Of a stretch of DNA of 64,000 nt, positions 35,928 through 46,900 are shown in pieces; within the stretch, counting starts at the first letter, position 1, and each line of letters starts with the position of its first letter. Both the position numbers and the translations under genes were made by a program. This DNA comes from Klebsormidium nitens (Eukaryota; Streptophyta; Klebsormidiophyceae; Klebsormidiales; Klebsormidiaceae), in contig DF237343.1 in NCBI GenBank assembly GCA_000708835.1, forward strand, positions 17,832 through 81,831, given 5' to 3'. The notes under the pieces are model-generated. The model did not search any database. It worked only from the letters and a program-made list of their open reading frames with translations, and was not told the origin of the DNA.

Positions 35928-37251
35928 ATGGCAACAACCAGAGACGTCCTTGAATCAATGCTGCCAAAGCAGAATCGTTTCCAAATAGGTCTCAGCTGTG
36001 GGACACAGCTGAAGCCAAGCGACATTGTCATCCGCAAAATGCAGGTTCCTGACATCCCTGAGGCTGTTCTGCTCTTTGCGGAACACCTTTCCAGGGCCGC
36101 AGACCCATTCTATGCCCTTCGGGGCCTGCCCTTCACATATTATCTACAGTACTGGCAGACGGTTGTCAGCAAATCTGTAGCCAGGGGGCTGGCTACAGTA
36201 GCAGTTCTAGCAGACCATAAGAGCATTGCCTTGGGGAATGAGCTGGCATGGACAGATACAGGAGGCAGGCAGGAAGGGACCGCAATACCTTCAGTAGTGT
36301 GCGCAGTCAGCACATTACCAGCAAGCGAGTTTCTGAAGATCGATGAGGAGGACTCCAAGCATGGGGACCGCGAGGTGGAGGATGCAGTCTACGACAGCCA
36401 TTTTGAGGCGTTCTTCAGGTATGTATCCCTCAGCTTCCAATCCTATATTGATGAACTTCCTTGCTCTTGTCGAGTGGCAAAATATCAGACGGGTTTGCAT
36501 TTTTGCCCCTAAATATCTGATTACGGTTGTCAAAGGTTGACTCCCCAAGGCTGTTCTTGGTTGTGGGGATCGTCAAACTCACATCGAGTTTCATTCTGCT
36601 GGAGTGGGGCGATAGAAGGAAAGCTTATGTAAATATGCACTGCCAACGGATGGACTTAGATCCAGTATATGACACTGCAATTTGAGCTGACAACTCTGCT
36701 GTTGACGAACCTGCCCAGTTGTCACGGAAGCCTCCGCAGACATGCCCACATCAGGACCCCTCAAACCAGAGTTTTGTCTCTTGAACCCCCACGGACCTCT
36801 AGTACATCTGACCAGAGTTCACTGGAAGCGCGTAATCTGTGGACACTCGTATTGGACAGCTTGGCATTGGCCTCCTATTGAATCTTAGCATTAACTTCTA
36901 ACCTGCAGAAAGCCTCTGTGTCCTCTACAAAAGTTAGTATACATCATTGGGGGTGTCACCAACCCACAATTCCACTGCCCTGGCGTTGCGAGGCGAACCA
37001 CGGATCTTGTTTTGAGATTTGCAGTGGACCAGGGTTTTCTGCATGCCGTTGCCGATTGTCTGAGCAACGCAGGTAGTAATTTTGCCACTAAAACTCTTGG
37101 GGTCAAGCTGTCCAACACAGTGAGCATGCCATTGAGTAAAGTTAAGTTGAAGGACGGAAGGCAACCGTTTGACGGTCGCACAGACATACCCAACTATGCA
37201 ATGTTAGCTTGGGTGGACCTTTCAGAGCATCTGCCAAGAAGCCGCTTGTAA
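35928..37251 (+). CDS. Probable GNAT-type N-acetyltransferase
   Basis: Two exons, 35928-36418 and 36909-37251, join in phase 2 to give 277 residues. The first part has the layout of a GNAT N-terminal half: DIVIRKMQVPDIPEAVLLF is the typical first strand and helix, followed by strands with a predicted loop. The second exon has an RRTTDLVLRFAVDQGF helix, DCLSNAGSNFATKTLGV (position of the usual 'N-x-ASxxxxxKLGF' element) and a substrate-side segment with PFDGRTD. The acetyl-CoA loop (R/Q-x2-G-x-G/A) is not clearly conserved, so activity and substrate are uncertain. The gene model itself is supported by good splice sites (ag|gtatgt, ctgcag|a) and an open frame to the stop. Confidence 0.6.
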
Positions 37252-37923
37252 GGAAATGTCAGCAATCTGCTAGGTAAGGTGCATAGGAGGACTGGAGGTA
37301 CTGAGAAGCGTCATTAGATTCCCGGAGTTTGTATATCAGGACAACACTGAGTAGGATTAAACATATGGCCACCATAGCTAGTCGATGCGTTAAGTTATAA
37401 ATCGGTCGAATGGACGCCTGGCATGCGCGCTGAGATTCTGCATACCTCCTCCCATCGCACGAACTTACTCTATAATGCATAACAAGTAGACTATTGCATG
37501 TGCGGTGATGAAGCAATGCAAGATGAGTGAGAACTCCAACTTGATCATTCTGAGCGTCGGATGCCATGCGGCCCGATGGCGAGCGGGCGTTTACATCTAC
37601 AAGCCTGGAGGATTGATAGACCCATATGCGATTGTGCGACGTTTAACAGTGTCACGTGAGTGTCTTGCCGGCGGTTGCAACCGCACATGATGTATAGCGT
37701 CACGTGCCTTTATGAAACGAGCCAACAGCTCCCATGCGGCAGGAAAGCACCTATGGCTCTTGGCACACCGCCCGCTCATGGGCCATATCTGCTTGCAACA
37801 CTTCGTCTTCTGCAACACCGTGTGTACCTTCTGATTGATGAGAAAAGGTAAATCAAGGTTCAGTACGCTTCTCGTGCTAGCTCACGAAGTTGAAACACGT
37901 CACAGCAGCTTGCTCAGTTCCTT
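37252..37923. other. Intergenic region between convergent acetyltransferase and MCM10 genes
   Basis: This 672-base stretch holds the 3' ends of both genes. I see no exon, repeat or RNA gene in it. Confidence 0.5.
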
Positions 37924-40900
37924 TCACTCGTCACGAAGGCTGAAGGCGTGCTCCTTTCCCCGGGCCATAAAGTTCTCCCGCGCCGCGTATGCAGTCTCCT
38001 TTGTAGGCACCTGGGAAGAAAGTGTTGGCTGGTCACGATCGGGATTTGAATAGAGCCATAAAATGTATGCAGGGAACACGCCGTACATGAGGTCTCTGAA
38101 CTCGGAAGCGGTTGGAAGATATTCGTGGCCAGAGTGATGCTTTCCTATGTCTGAGAATGATCCAGGGGCGCTACGGCCTTCCCGGCCACAGTCATCTCGG
38201 GACTAAGGAACAGTAGGAGCAATCGTGTGGAATCAAAACAAGCATGTCAAAGCCGTTGCCCTCAGCTTACGATGACGACCAGCACTGACCTAGCAAAAAG
38301 CGATTGTTTGAAAGAGCCACAACAAGGTAAAAGTGAAGTGAAGGCCCTTGCGCAGTACTCGCGAAGCTGCGGGGTAAGCCGCTCCCAGTCACTACCCCAA
38401 CTACATCAGACATTAGTTGCTTCCTGAATTCGGCCTTGAAAGACGGAATTGGAAATACGGACGGGAGCGCAGCTCCCGTCCGTTTCTGCCGGCCTCTTTC
38501 CTGTTGGCTGACTACTTCTCACTGGGAGTAACCAATCATGAAAATGCCTGGACCCGAAGGGCTCACACAACGAGGGCCCGCTTTTGAAGGCCAAACTCCA
38601 AACCGATGCTCATGCTTGACCATCCACACTTCCGGATCTCGTACATGTGATCGTTGACGATTTGGAACGATAGCCTGCTGACTGCTAAATATGCTGACGC
38701 TTTGCTCACCAGCTTTTCAATCATCAGATCAATCGGCAGACTACATTTTCGCAAGTCGGGCTGTCTACCTGAAGGTGGAGCTTCAAACGATCCTCCAAAA
38801 CCATTGAACATTATTGCCAAAAACCTATGCACCGATTCTTACCGCGTAGCGCATCCCGGTCGGCTTGAAATGCATGCCGTCGCACTTCCGGCAGTGCACG
38901 TCCGGGTACTCTTTCCCGACGGTGTCCGTCCGCTCCTTGCAGACCGCGCACGCCCAGAAGCGCTTCACCAGCTTCGGACAGAAGCGGACCGGGTGGTGTT
39001 CGGACACGCACAGGTCCGGCTTCTTCTCAGTGGACCGACGGCACTGCACGAGAAGGACTTGGTGTTAGCGCTTGCCTGCAATCGCTGGATGTAGGCGATC
39101 TTTGAAAGGAACAATCGAGTGCGTCTCGACCTTTTGTAACTAGAGCTACTGACGAGTCACAAAGCAAACCTTACCGAGTCGCAGGCTGGACATTCACGCT
39201 GGACTTCCAGCTCAGAACTTAGAAACCCGCGATCTCGTTGGAAAACGTTCTCCCACAACATTCACGCTTGATCAAAATCAAGTACGAAAGCCCTGCTCTT
39301 CTCGATCTTGCCGCATTCGCTCGGGCTAAAATCAGCGCAGGATTCCTAGTCAAAAGCTGTCAGGTACGCTCGGGCTAAACGCCGCATCTGGACGCAGAAT
39401 CCAAGACAAGGAGCCTTTGCTAACCTGGTCGCAGCGCCAGCCCTTGACGGTGACGGACTGGATCTTGTCCATCTTGGCGGCCAGCTCCTCCTTCTTCTCC
39501 AGGATGTCAAACGAGCCCAAGGCGCGCTCAATCTCCTCCTGATGAGGGACATAAATCAGGTTCAGTCCTGATTGAGATAATAGGCGCAATCAAAGCTGTT
39601 ATACCGAGATGTTCAGATTAGAACGAGTGGGCGAGCACCAGCGAAAAGCAGTGTAGGCGCCTGCAAAGCAGCGTGGGTTGGTTGAAGAAACAAAGCTCTC
39701 AACGGACGTATCAGTGACGGAGGTTTGGACACGTGTCCGAGACACGGACTCAGCGTACTAATGTCTCGCATGCAATCGACAGGTTGGAAAAGCGAGGGTT
39801 CCCTTTACACAGGAAGGAGTAGAGGGAGGACTCGGACGCACGGATTGTAAAGATTCGCCGGGATACCCACCCCTCAGAAGCATGAACGCCTACTCGAATA
39901 ATCTCATTTTCTTGACACCTGTACGGGCTTTCACATGCGCATACTTCAAGGTATAGCGCTCGATTCTATCCAGGTTCTACGCCTCACCGCATCGCCCATG
40001 TCTCTGAAGACAGACTCGCGAGGCCCCTCCTCCATCCCCGCCACGTCCCGAAACGCTGCTGCAAACCCTTTCTTAATTGCCACGTGTCCGTCCGCGGGCC
40101 TGACACGTGGCCCCTGGCCTCCTTCTTGGGGGTCTGCCAGAAACAACGAGGATCGGTGGCGCATTGGAATGCATACAGCTTGAAAAGTTGTGGCCAGAAA
40201 TATTCGAGTGCTGTTTCGAAAGGCGACCAAGTCGCTATATTTCCTCTAGTTTGTGAGGGAGTTCAGAAAAGTTGAAAGCTACGAAGCGCAAGTATTGGAA
40301 TGGCCAATATCGCTCTGAAGAGTACTTCGACTGAGCGACTCGGAGACTTTGAGGTATCAATCGATAGCTCGTCGCCACTTTGCCAGCACACGAGAACTCA
40401 TATCTGGAAGGATAGACCTTCTAGAAATCGACAATGTTTGAGGGACTTGCTTCAATCCAAACAAACTGCCTACAATTCTGAAAGCGTTTGGAGCGAAGCG
40501 CTGCTCTCGAACCTGGGCCGAAGGATCACTTAAAGCCCTACTCAACAGCCCCCTTATCGCAGAAAACAGAAATAGATCCTGGAGAAAAGACAACATTATG
40601 AAGGCATGAAAAGATAACACAAGCCGCAGATCGTCGAATTAGAGGAGGCCTTCGCGCTATAAGCTCACCTCTTTCTTTACCCTCGCCGCTTGACGCTGAG
40701 ACTTTCTTGATGCGCTGACCGGCAATGATCGATCGGCCCTCTGCAACACATTAGTCCTTTTACATCGTCTGCACCCTAGTGCGCTTCATCTGGACACTTA
40801 CACCGCTAAGTTTGCTTCTAACTGTTTGCCAGAACTCGTAACATATGTGGTCGAAGGAAAGAGCAGTCAAGTGGGTCCGGCTGCATCAAATGCTCGCGCA

Positions 40901-43900
40901 CTTCTGAAAACTTTCAGAATCTAGGAAGTCTGGTCTGAGCCACTTACTTTACCGCCAATTGCACGTGATTCCACACAGCGGAAGCAAACCGTTCCGGTTA
41001 AAGGGCAGATTTAACATTTGACGGGACGGCGTAGCAAGGTCTATCATAAGGAGCGGGATGATTGAAAGGCGGAAACACCGTTCAGCTTGGTGCACCCCTA
41101 ATGTTACCCTCGACATCCGACAAGCTTTCAAAAAAGCTGGGGGCCTTCTATAATCAGAATCGGAACAGAGTGGCGTCTGACGATAGTATTGGGTTTCAAT
41201 GACACACCTTTGTTGTTGCTTCTTAGAAGGTCCACGAGCTCCTGAAAAGGAAAGAGAAAGTGGGGAGCTGAGACCCGGTAATGGGCGGCAGTAGAATCAC
41301 AGGTTTCTTGGCCGTTGATGATTCCTTTATGGGCTGGTTGAAAAGTTGTTATGTATCCAATAATCAGACTTGGACAAAAATGAGCCTTGGAGCAAGATTG
41401 ACCATCGATCAATTGTCCAAGGATCTGGGAATTGAGCCTGGTAAACAGCCTGCTTAGCAGCCAAAACATCCTGTGATTCCTTGATAGTGCTGGGACTTAT
41501 CGTGTAACGCCCGATTTTCCCCTCTCGCACCGAGGCGAATCAAGCCTCGTTTCACTTAGGTAGCCAGGATCGTAGTCTCGTCTTATCCGCTTCGCTCGAC
41601 ATAAAGTTGATTTTACCACCAACAGATGTCGCCCTCAACACCTGGCTGGATCTAGAAGTAAGCTTACGCGCGAAATACATCCAGGAGGTCACTGGCCTTG
41701 AACGCACCTCTTCTTAACTGCGATACTGGCTAATCTGCTTCCTGTTTCACACTTTTCTCGTCTCTCTCTCGAACAGAATCTTCCTCACCTCCCTTTCTTG
41801 CGCGCTGAGCTTTGCGCTCTCCTCCACAATCCTCCGCTTCAGCCTCGCCACGTCTTCCCGTGGAGGCCCCTCCAGCGTCCGTTTCTGGACACGTGGCCTC
41901 ATCTCCGAGAATTCCGTAGGAACCCTCTCCTCGACCTTTGGACTCGACTTGGTCGCTGGTTCGACCACATCCGGCTTCTGCTTCTTGGCATCACCATGGC
42001 CTTCGTTTCCCTTGGCGCTAAGTTCTCTCATAACCTGCTGGTTGATGCAAGTCGCGGAAGTATGCTCATGCGATCTTCGTGCCGCTCCAGTCTTGAAGCG
42101 CGACTCACAGTACGCGCACTTATAAGGTCGCTCCTTTTCTTGGTCGCCCCCTGCCTCGCCGCCGTCAGTGGCCCTCTTCCGCGACGCCTCCGCCTCGGCG
42201 GCCTTGCTGACGTCATCGCTTGGCCTCTTTCTAGACGCTTCCGCATCGGCGGCCTTGCTGACGTTATCGCTTGGGCCCTTGGCGCTTGGAACTCCTGTGC
42301 CGCTCTCCGGCCCCCTCTCAGTCGCACCATTGTTGCGGCCAGAACCCGTCTTTTCCGAATGAAGCTGCTCCCGGACAGTTTCTTTCCTCTCCCGGCCAGC
42401 CTCTTGTCGGCTGCTGAGACCAGCATTCTCGTCAACCGAAGCCGTTCCGCGACTGGGTTTCAACCCTTCCCTCTCAGAAGATGTCTCAAATCCCGGACGC
42501 TTCGCGGCCTGTTCCACACCGTCCGGTGTCGGGCGCTTCTCGGACGTACCTCCCTTCTCCTTCAGACCGTTTGACGCTAACCTGTCCACGCTTTCGGGAG
42601 CGTTAGGTCTCCGGACACTCCCCTTCAAGCCTCCCACAGCTCTCATCCCTCTGTCGTCCATTTTCGCCACGCGCGCGGCAATACGGTGCTTTCGCTGCGT
42701 CAGCGTTTCTCGCTCCGGCCTTTCCGTTGGTTGAACGTGGTCTTTTCCTCTTCCTTCCCCATCTGGAGTCCTCACATTAGGCAACCTCTCGGTTCCACTT
42801 CCGGTTTTTAATCTCTCCCCAGCGTTGGTCTTGCTTCCACCTTCTCCACTTGCACCAATGCCACGTCCCTTCAGACTCTCCTGGCCCCCGTCTTTTTCTG
42901 TCCCCTTTCCTCTCTCAGTCCCTGCATCTTTCTGCCTTTCCAACTCTTCCCCTCGCTTCCCAGTCTCATTTGTTCGAACTTTCGGCTCAACAACCCCCGC
43001 TGCCTCGCTCCGCATCTTCTCGATCCGCAGCCTCGGAGCCTCTTCAGCCTCCCCTTTCAGCGCCGCTTTTAACGCTTCTTCTGTCAGCTTTCCCCGCACA
43101 GCCTCCCCTTTCAGCGCTGCTCTCAACACTTCTTCTGTCAGCTTCCCTCTCGCAGCCTCCCCATTCTCCATCTTTGGGGTGCTGGCACCCATTTTCACGC
43201 TTCCGCACCCGTCGGCTGTTTGGTGATCCCCCTCGGGTGGCTCATGCAGCGACCCAGCGTTCCCGTCATTACTATCTCGTTCCGTCCCCTCTTCATTCCG
43301 CCTCGCGTTTTTCCGTTCCGCCGCCTCGGGCACGCCGTCTGTTTCTCTTCGAAGCCCGTCCCGTTCCGTCCAGTCCCCGTCCGCCTTCGTTCGCTCGTCC
43401 CTCCTTTCGGGCCGATTTCCGTCCAGCTCCGTCCGCATGCCGTTCCGCTCCGTCCGACTTCCGCCCGCCACTGCCCCGGTTCCTTCCGACCCCGCCCGCA
43501 TGCCGTTCCGCTCCAACCGGATTCCGTCCGCTCTCAACGGCACTTCGCTCCTTTCCGTCCGGATCCCATCCGCACCCGTGCGTACGTCTCTTTGTTCGGT
43601 ACGGGCCCCGTTTCCTTCGGCTCGGAGACGGTTCCGTTCTAATTGCTGCCTCTTCCGCTCCCGCTCGTCGAGGCCCAACGTCGCTCCTGCCACCCGCTTC
43701 AGGTTCTCCTTTCCGGCCAGAGCTTGCCTATCGAATGCAGACGCCGGCTTCGGCACTGACGTCACTTTGTCCTTCCTTGTGACGTCAGCGTTGGGTCCGG
43801 TGCCAGCTCTGGCCGCGATAGGCGCCTTGGCGGGCCTGCGAGGCGGTAACGAAACCAAGTCAGGTCCGACAAGTTCGTACAGAAATAAATCTTGCGTCCG

Positions 43901-46900
43901 GTCGTTTCCCCTGCAGGCACGCATTATTGACAGATAGCAAGGGAAGGAAATTGGCTGTCAGCGAGTTGCAACAAAACTCAGGTCATATAGAACATCAGCA
44001 GAGAACCGTAAAGAACCACCACTTTGGCTTTCTTTGTTGAACAGAAATTAGCGGGCACCTGATTCTGCTTACACTTTCAAACAACAGGCAGAAAAGATGC
44101 GGACTCACCCAGGTCTGATCGCACCGTTGGTCATGTGCTTGCTCGGCGCTTTATTACGATCTGCATCACAAAGTGTATCGTGATTGGTAAGGCTTCAAAA
44201 AAGGTCTTTTGAAACCTCTTACAGGAACGTTCGAGTCCTTGAAGCCTTTCGTCAGCTTCCTTGGACGTGCTGAACGCTTCTTATAGTTGCACCGACCAGA
44301 CTCGCACCACGGCCCGGCTCCTTTCTTCTCGCTTCAGGTCCTTTACGTGCGGAAGATCAGCGGGGAAGCGGAATATTTGATTCAGGCCCCGACTAAGCAG
44401 AGAATAGGAACTCCATTAGGACTTCCCGCTGTAGATCTCGATTCTTCAACCCTTCCCGAAAGTACCGACTGAGATCTCGACAAAGGAGTGTAGCTCAGCA
44501 GACGCATGTCCAGAACCCTGAGACTCTCACAACGATTGATACAAGGGGAGTGATTGGGCGGTCACCTTTATCTGCCTTCTTCTCCTGTTGCCGCTGAATC
44601 GATGCCGCGACGGCCAGGGCTTGCCGGCTTCCTTGGGAGTTGGACCGCTTCCGTTGCTCCTGCCTGCAGCACAGCGATGCATGGGCGCTAAACAATTGAG
44701 GGACTTCGTTGGGTTTCTGAGACTCGTACAGTTTGGCGTTTGCAGCTCATCACGATTTTCGCAACTGTGAGACCTTGTAACTGCGGAGGAGTTGCGAAAC
44801 CAGGAATCTTGGGTTTGCCATTTCAAAAGCAGAAGAGTCGACAACTGATACCTGTTTCTGTGAGACGACCCAAAATTCGGAGGTCAAACGAGTCCCCGCT
44901 TTGATGCGGAAAGCGTTTCATAGGCGCAAAACAAGTGTGATGAGGAAAAAGAGCAAAAATGCGCAGCTGGGAAACAACTCCCTAGCAGTCAGTACGCTAA
45001 TTAAGACAGGCAAAAGGCGACCCCGCGGACGCTCTCCAAAGCGCTGGCCAAATCGGTTGCGTGCTCACACTTCAAGCGATTGGTGCAGCTTCTTCCTGGT
45101 AACGCACCTGGCAAACAAGACCTTCCCCGAATAGAATTCAAATTTGGAAGACTTGCAAAACAGGCATTCTTGCGCTCACTCGGCCTGCTCCTGTAGCTGG
45201 CCCGGCTTCACGACGTTGACTGCGCCTGACTTGCCGACACGTGGCAGCGGCGCTGGGGGCGCGCTGACGAACACGTTGTTCATCACCCGGCCGTGAGGCT
45301 CCCGGCTCAGCTTTCTGCAGCTCAAGGAGAGAGTGACGTCAGTCTTCCAGGGTCAGATCGGGGGTGGCGGCTGACGTCATCTTTTGATTTGACAGAACAA
45401 TTATCCACCTCCTATGCTCGCGGGAGGGCTTCCCTGATGTCCTGCGGTGATTAACTGGATATGCGCACCGGGGTTTGAATCAGGTGGTAGTCAACGCCTG
45501 GACATAGGACATTTTAGCTCCATGGAGCAAGAATGTTCGTGTCTGTTACAGCAGGGGCACCTTCTGCAGCATACAGTACGCGACAGTGGAAGGCAAAAAA
45601 AGCAGAAAGACTTGAGAGACGGCTACGCAAATCAATGGAGTTGAACGGTTGAAAAGTGTCTGAGAAGAGGAACCAGAGCGAAGCGCTCACCCCTTCCCAA
45701 GGTCCATACGGTGCCCTTTCTCCTGCGCCTTCTGGAGCTTCTGCAGCTTCTGATACGCACCCTGCGATCGAATGAAGGCGCTTTGAAGGTAAGTTTTGAG
45801 TCTATTCCTTCGACGGAGCCCAAGAGCGAATCGTTAGCGGCTTCTTGCAGCCTGCAAAAGATGTTGCAGAACGCTACAGATCCTCAAAGCACTTCATGGC
45901 CACTCTGAAGTCAAGAATATCAAGACCTTCTGACTTCTGGTGGTTAACATATTCTTGGGGTGGCAGATGGGCACCACTCGAATCTTCGAATTTGGAAAGC
46001 GACGTTCTGTTGACGGGAGTATCCAAGGCGTCCCTCCTTTTGCAAGAGCAGAGGGCGGCTGGCATTTGTTCAAGTTATGAAGAAGGCGAACTGAGCTTAC
46101 CGCCGCATGGTACTGGCAGTATTCGCCCTCAGACCTGCACGGAAACTGTGCCTTCAATTACTCGCAGGACTCTCTTTTATCTTCGAATCAGACGGGAAAA
46201 AACGAGTCCGAGGACTGCAGCCGACCATATCTCGTTCGAAGGCGGCAGCTGTTGACGTGCTCAGGGCATCAGGCAATCTGTATCTTCGCCCTTGAAACTT
46301 CCAACATGAACGCCGTAAAGAACGTTGAGCAACATGGCCTCGAATTGACGTAACTAGTAGGCTCGACTTCAAGGGCGCGTGCCGAGAAACAGGCACTGAG
46401 ATCGACGGTAAAATGCGTTCTGTGCCGAACAACCAGGATTGGGATGTTGACAAAGCGGAAGACGAAAACGACACGCTTAGGAACAAGAAGGAAGAACGAA
46501 GCAGAAAATGATTCGCACTGAACGGTCTTCGAGCGGCGACGGAAGCGCCAGGCTGAGTAAAAAGCAGAAAATAGCGGGCGGATAACGCACTTGTTGATGG
46601 GCATGGTACAGGGCATGCCGTCCTTGCGCGTTCCTCGGCAGAGCCCCAAATCTGCGGACGTCCCCAGCTTGAACACCTGCTGTCCGTTCTCCGCGCTCAG
46701 GCAAAAGGGCGCCGACGAGCGGGCACCCCCCTTTTCCTGCACGTCGGCAAGGCTCATGGGATTTGTAGGGATTTACGAAAGGGAGAAAGAGAGCGTGTTG
46801 GAGTGACTGAACCTGCAGTTGTGCTCGTTGTTTTTGTTGTAGCGTTCTCAAGTCCTCCTTGACCTGTGAGAGTGGACCAAGTCGAGAAGATAAGAAACTT

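Noticed and set aside
42850-43782. Plus-strand open frame of 310 codons
   Set aside because: It is the shadow of the repeat-rich MCM10 exon 12 and has only low-complexity Pro, Arg and Ser content.
44220-44245. gttcgagtcc word resembling a tRNA B box
   Set aside because: There is no A box at the right distance and no cloverleaf could be drawn. It lies in an MCM10 intron.
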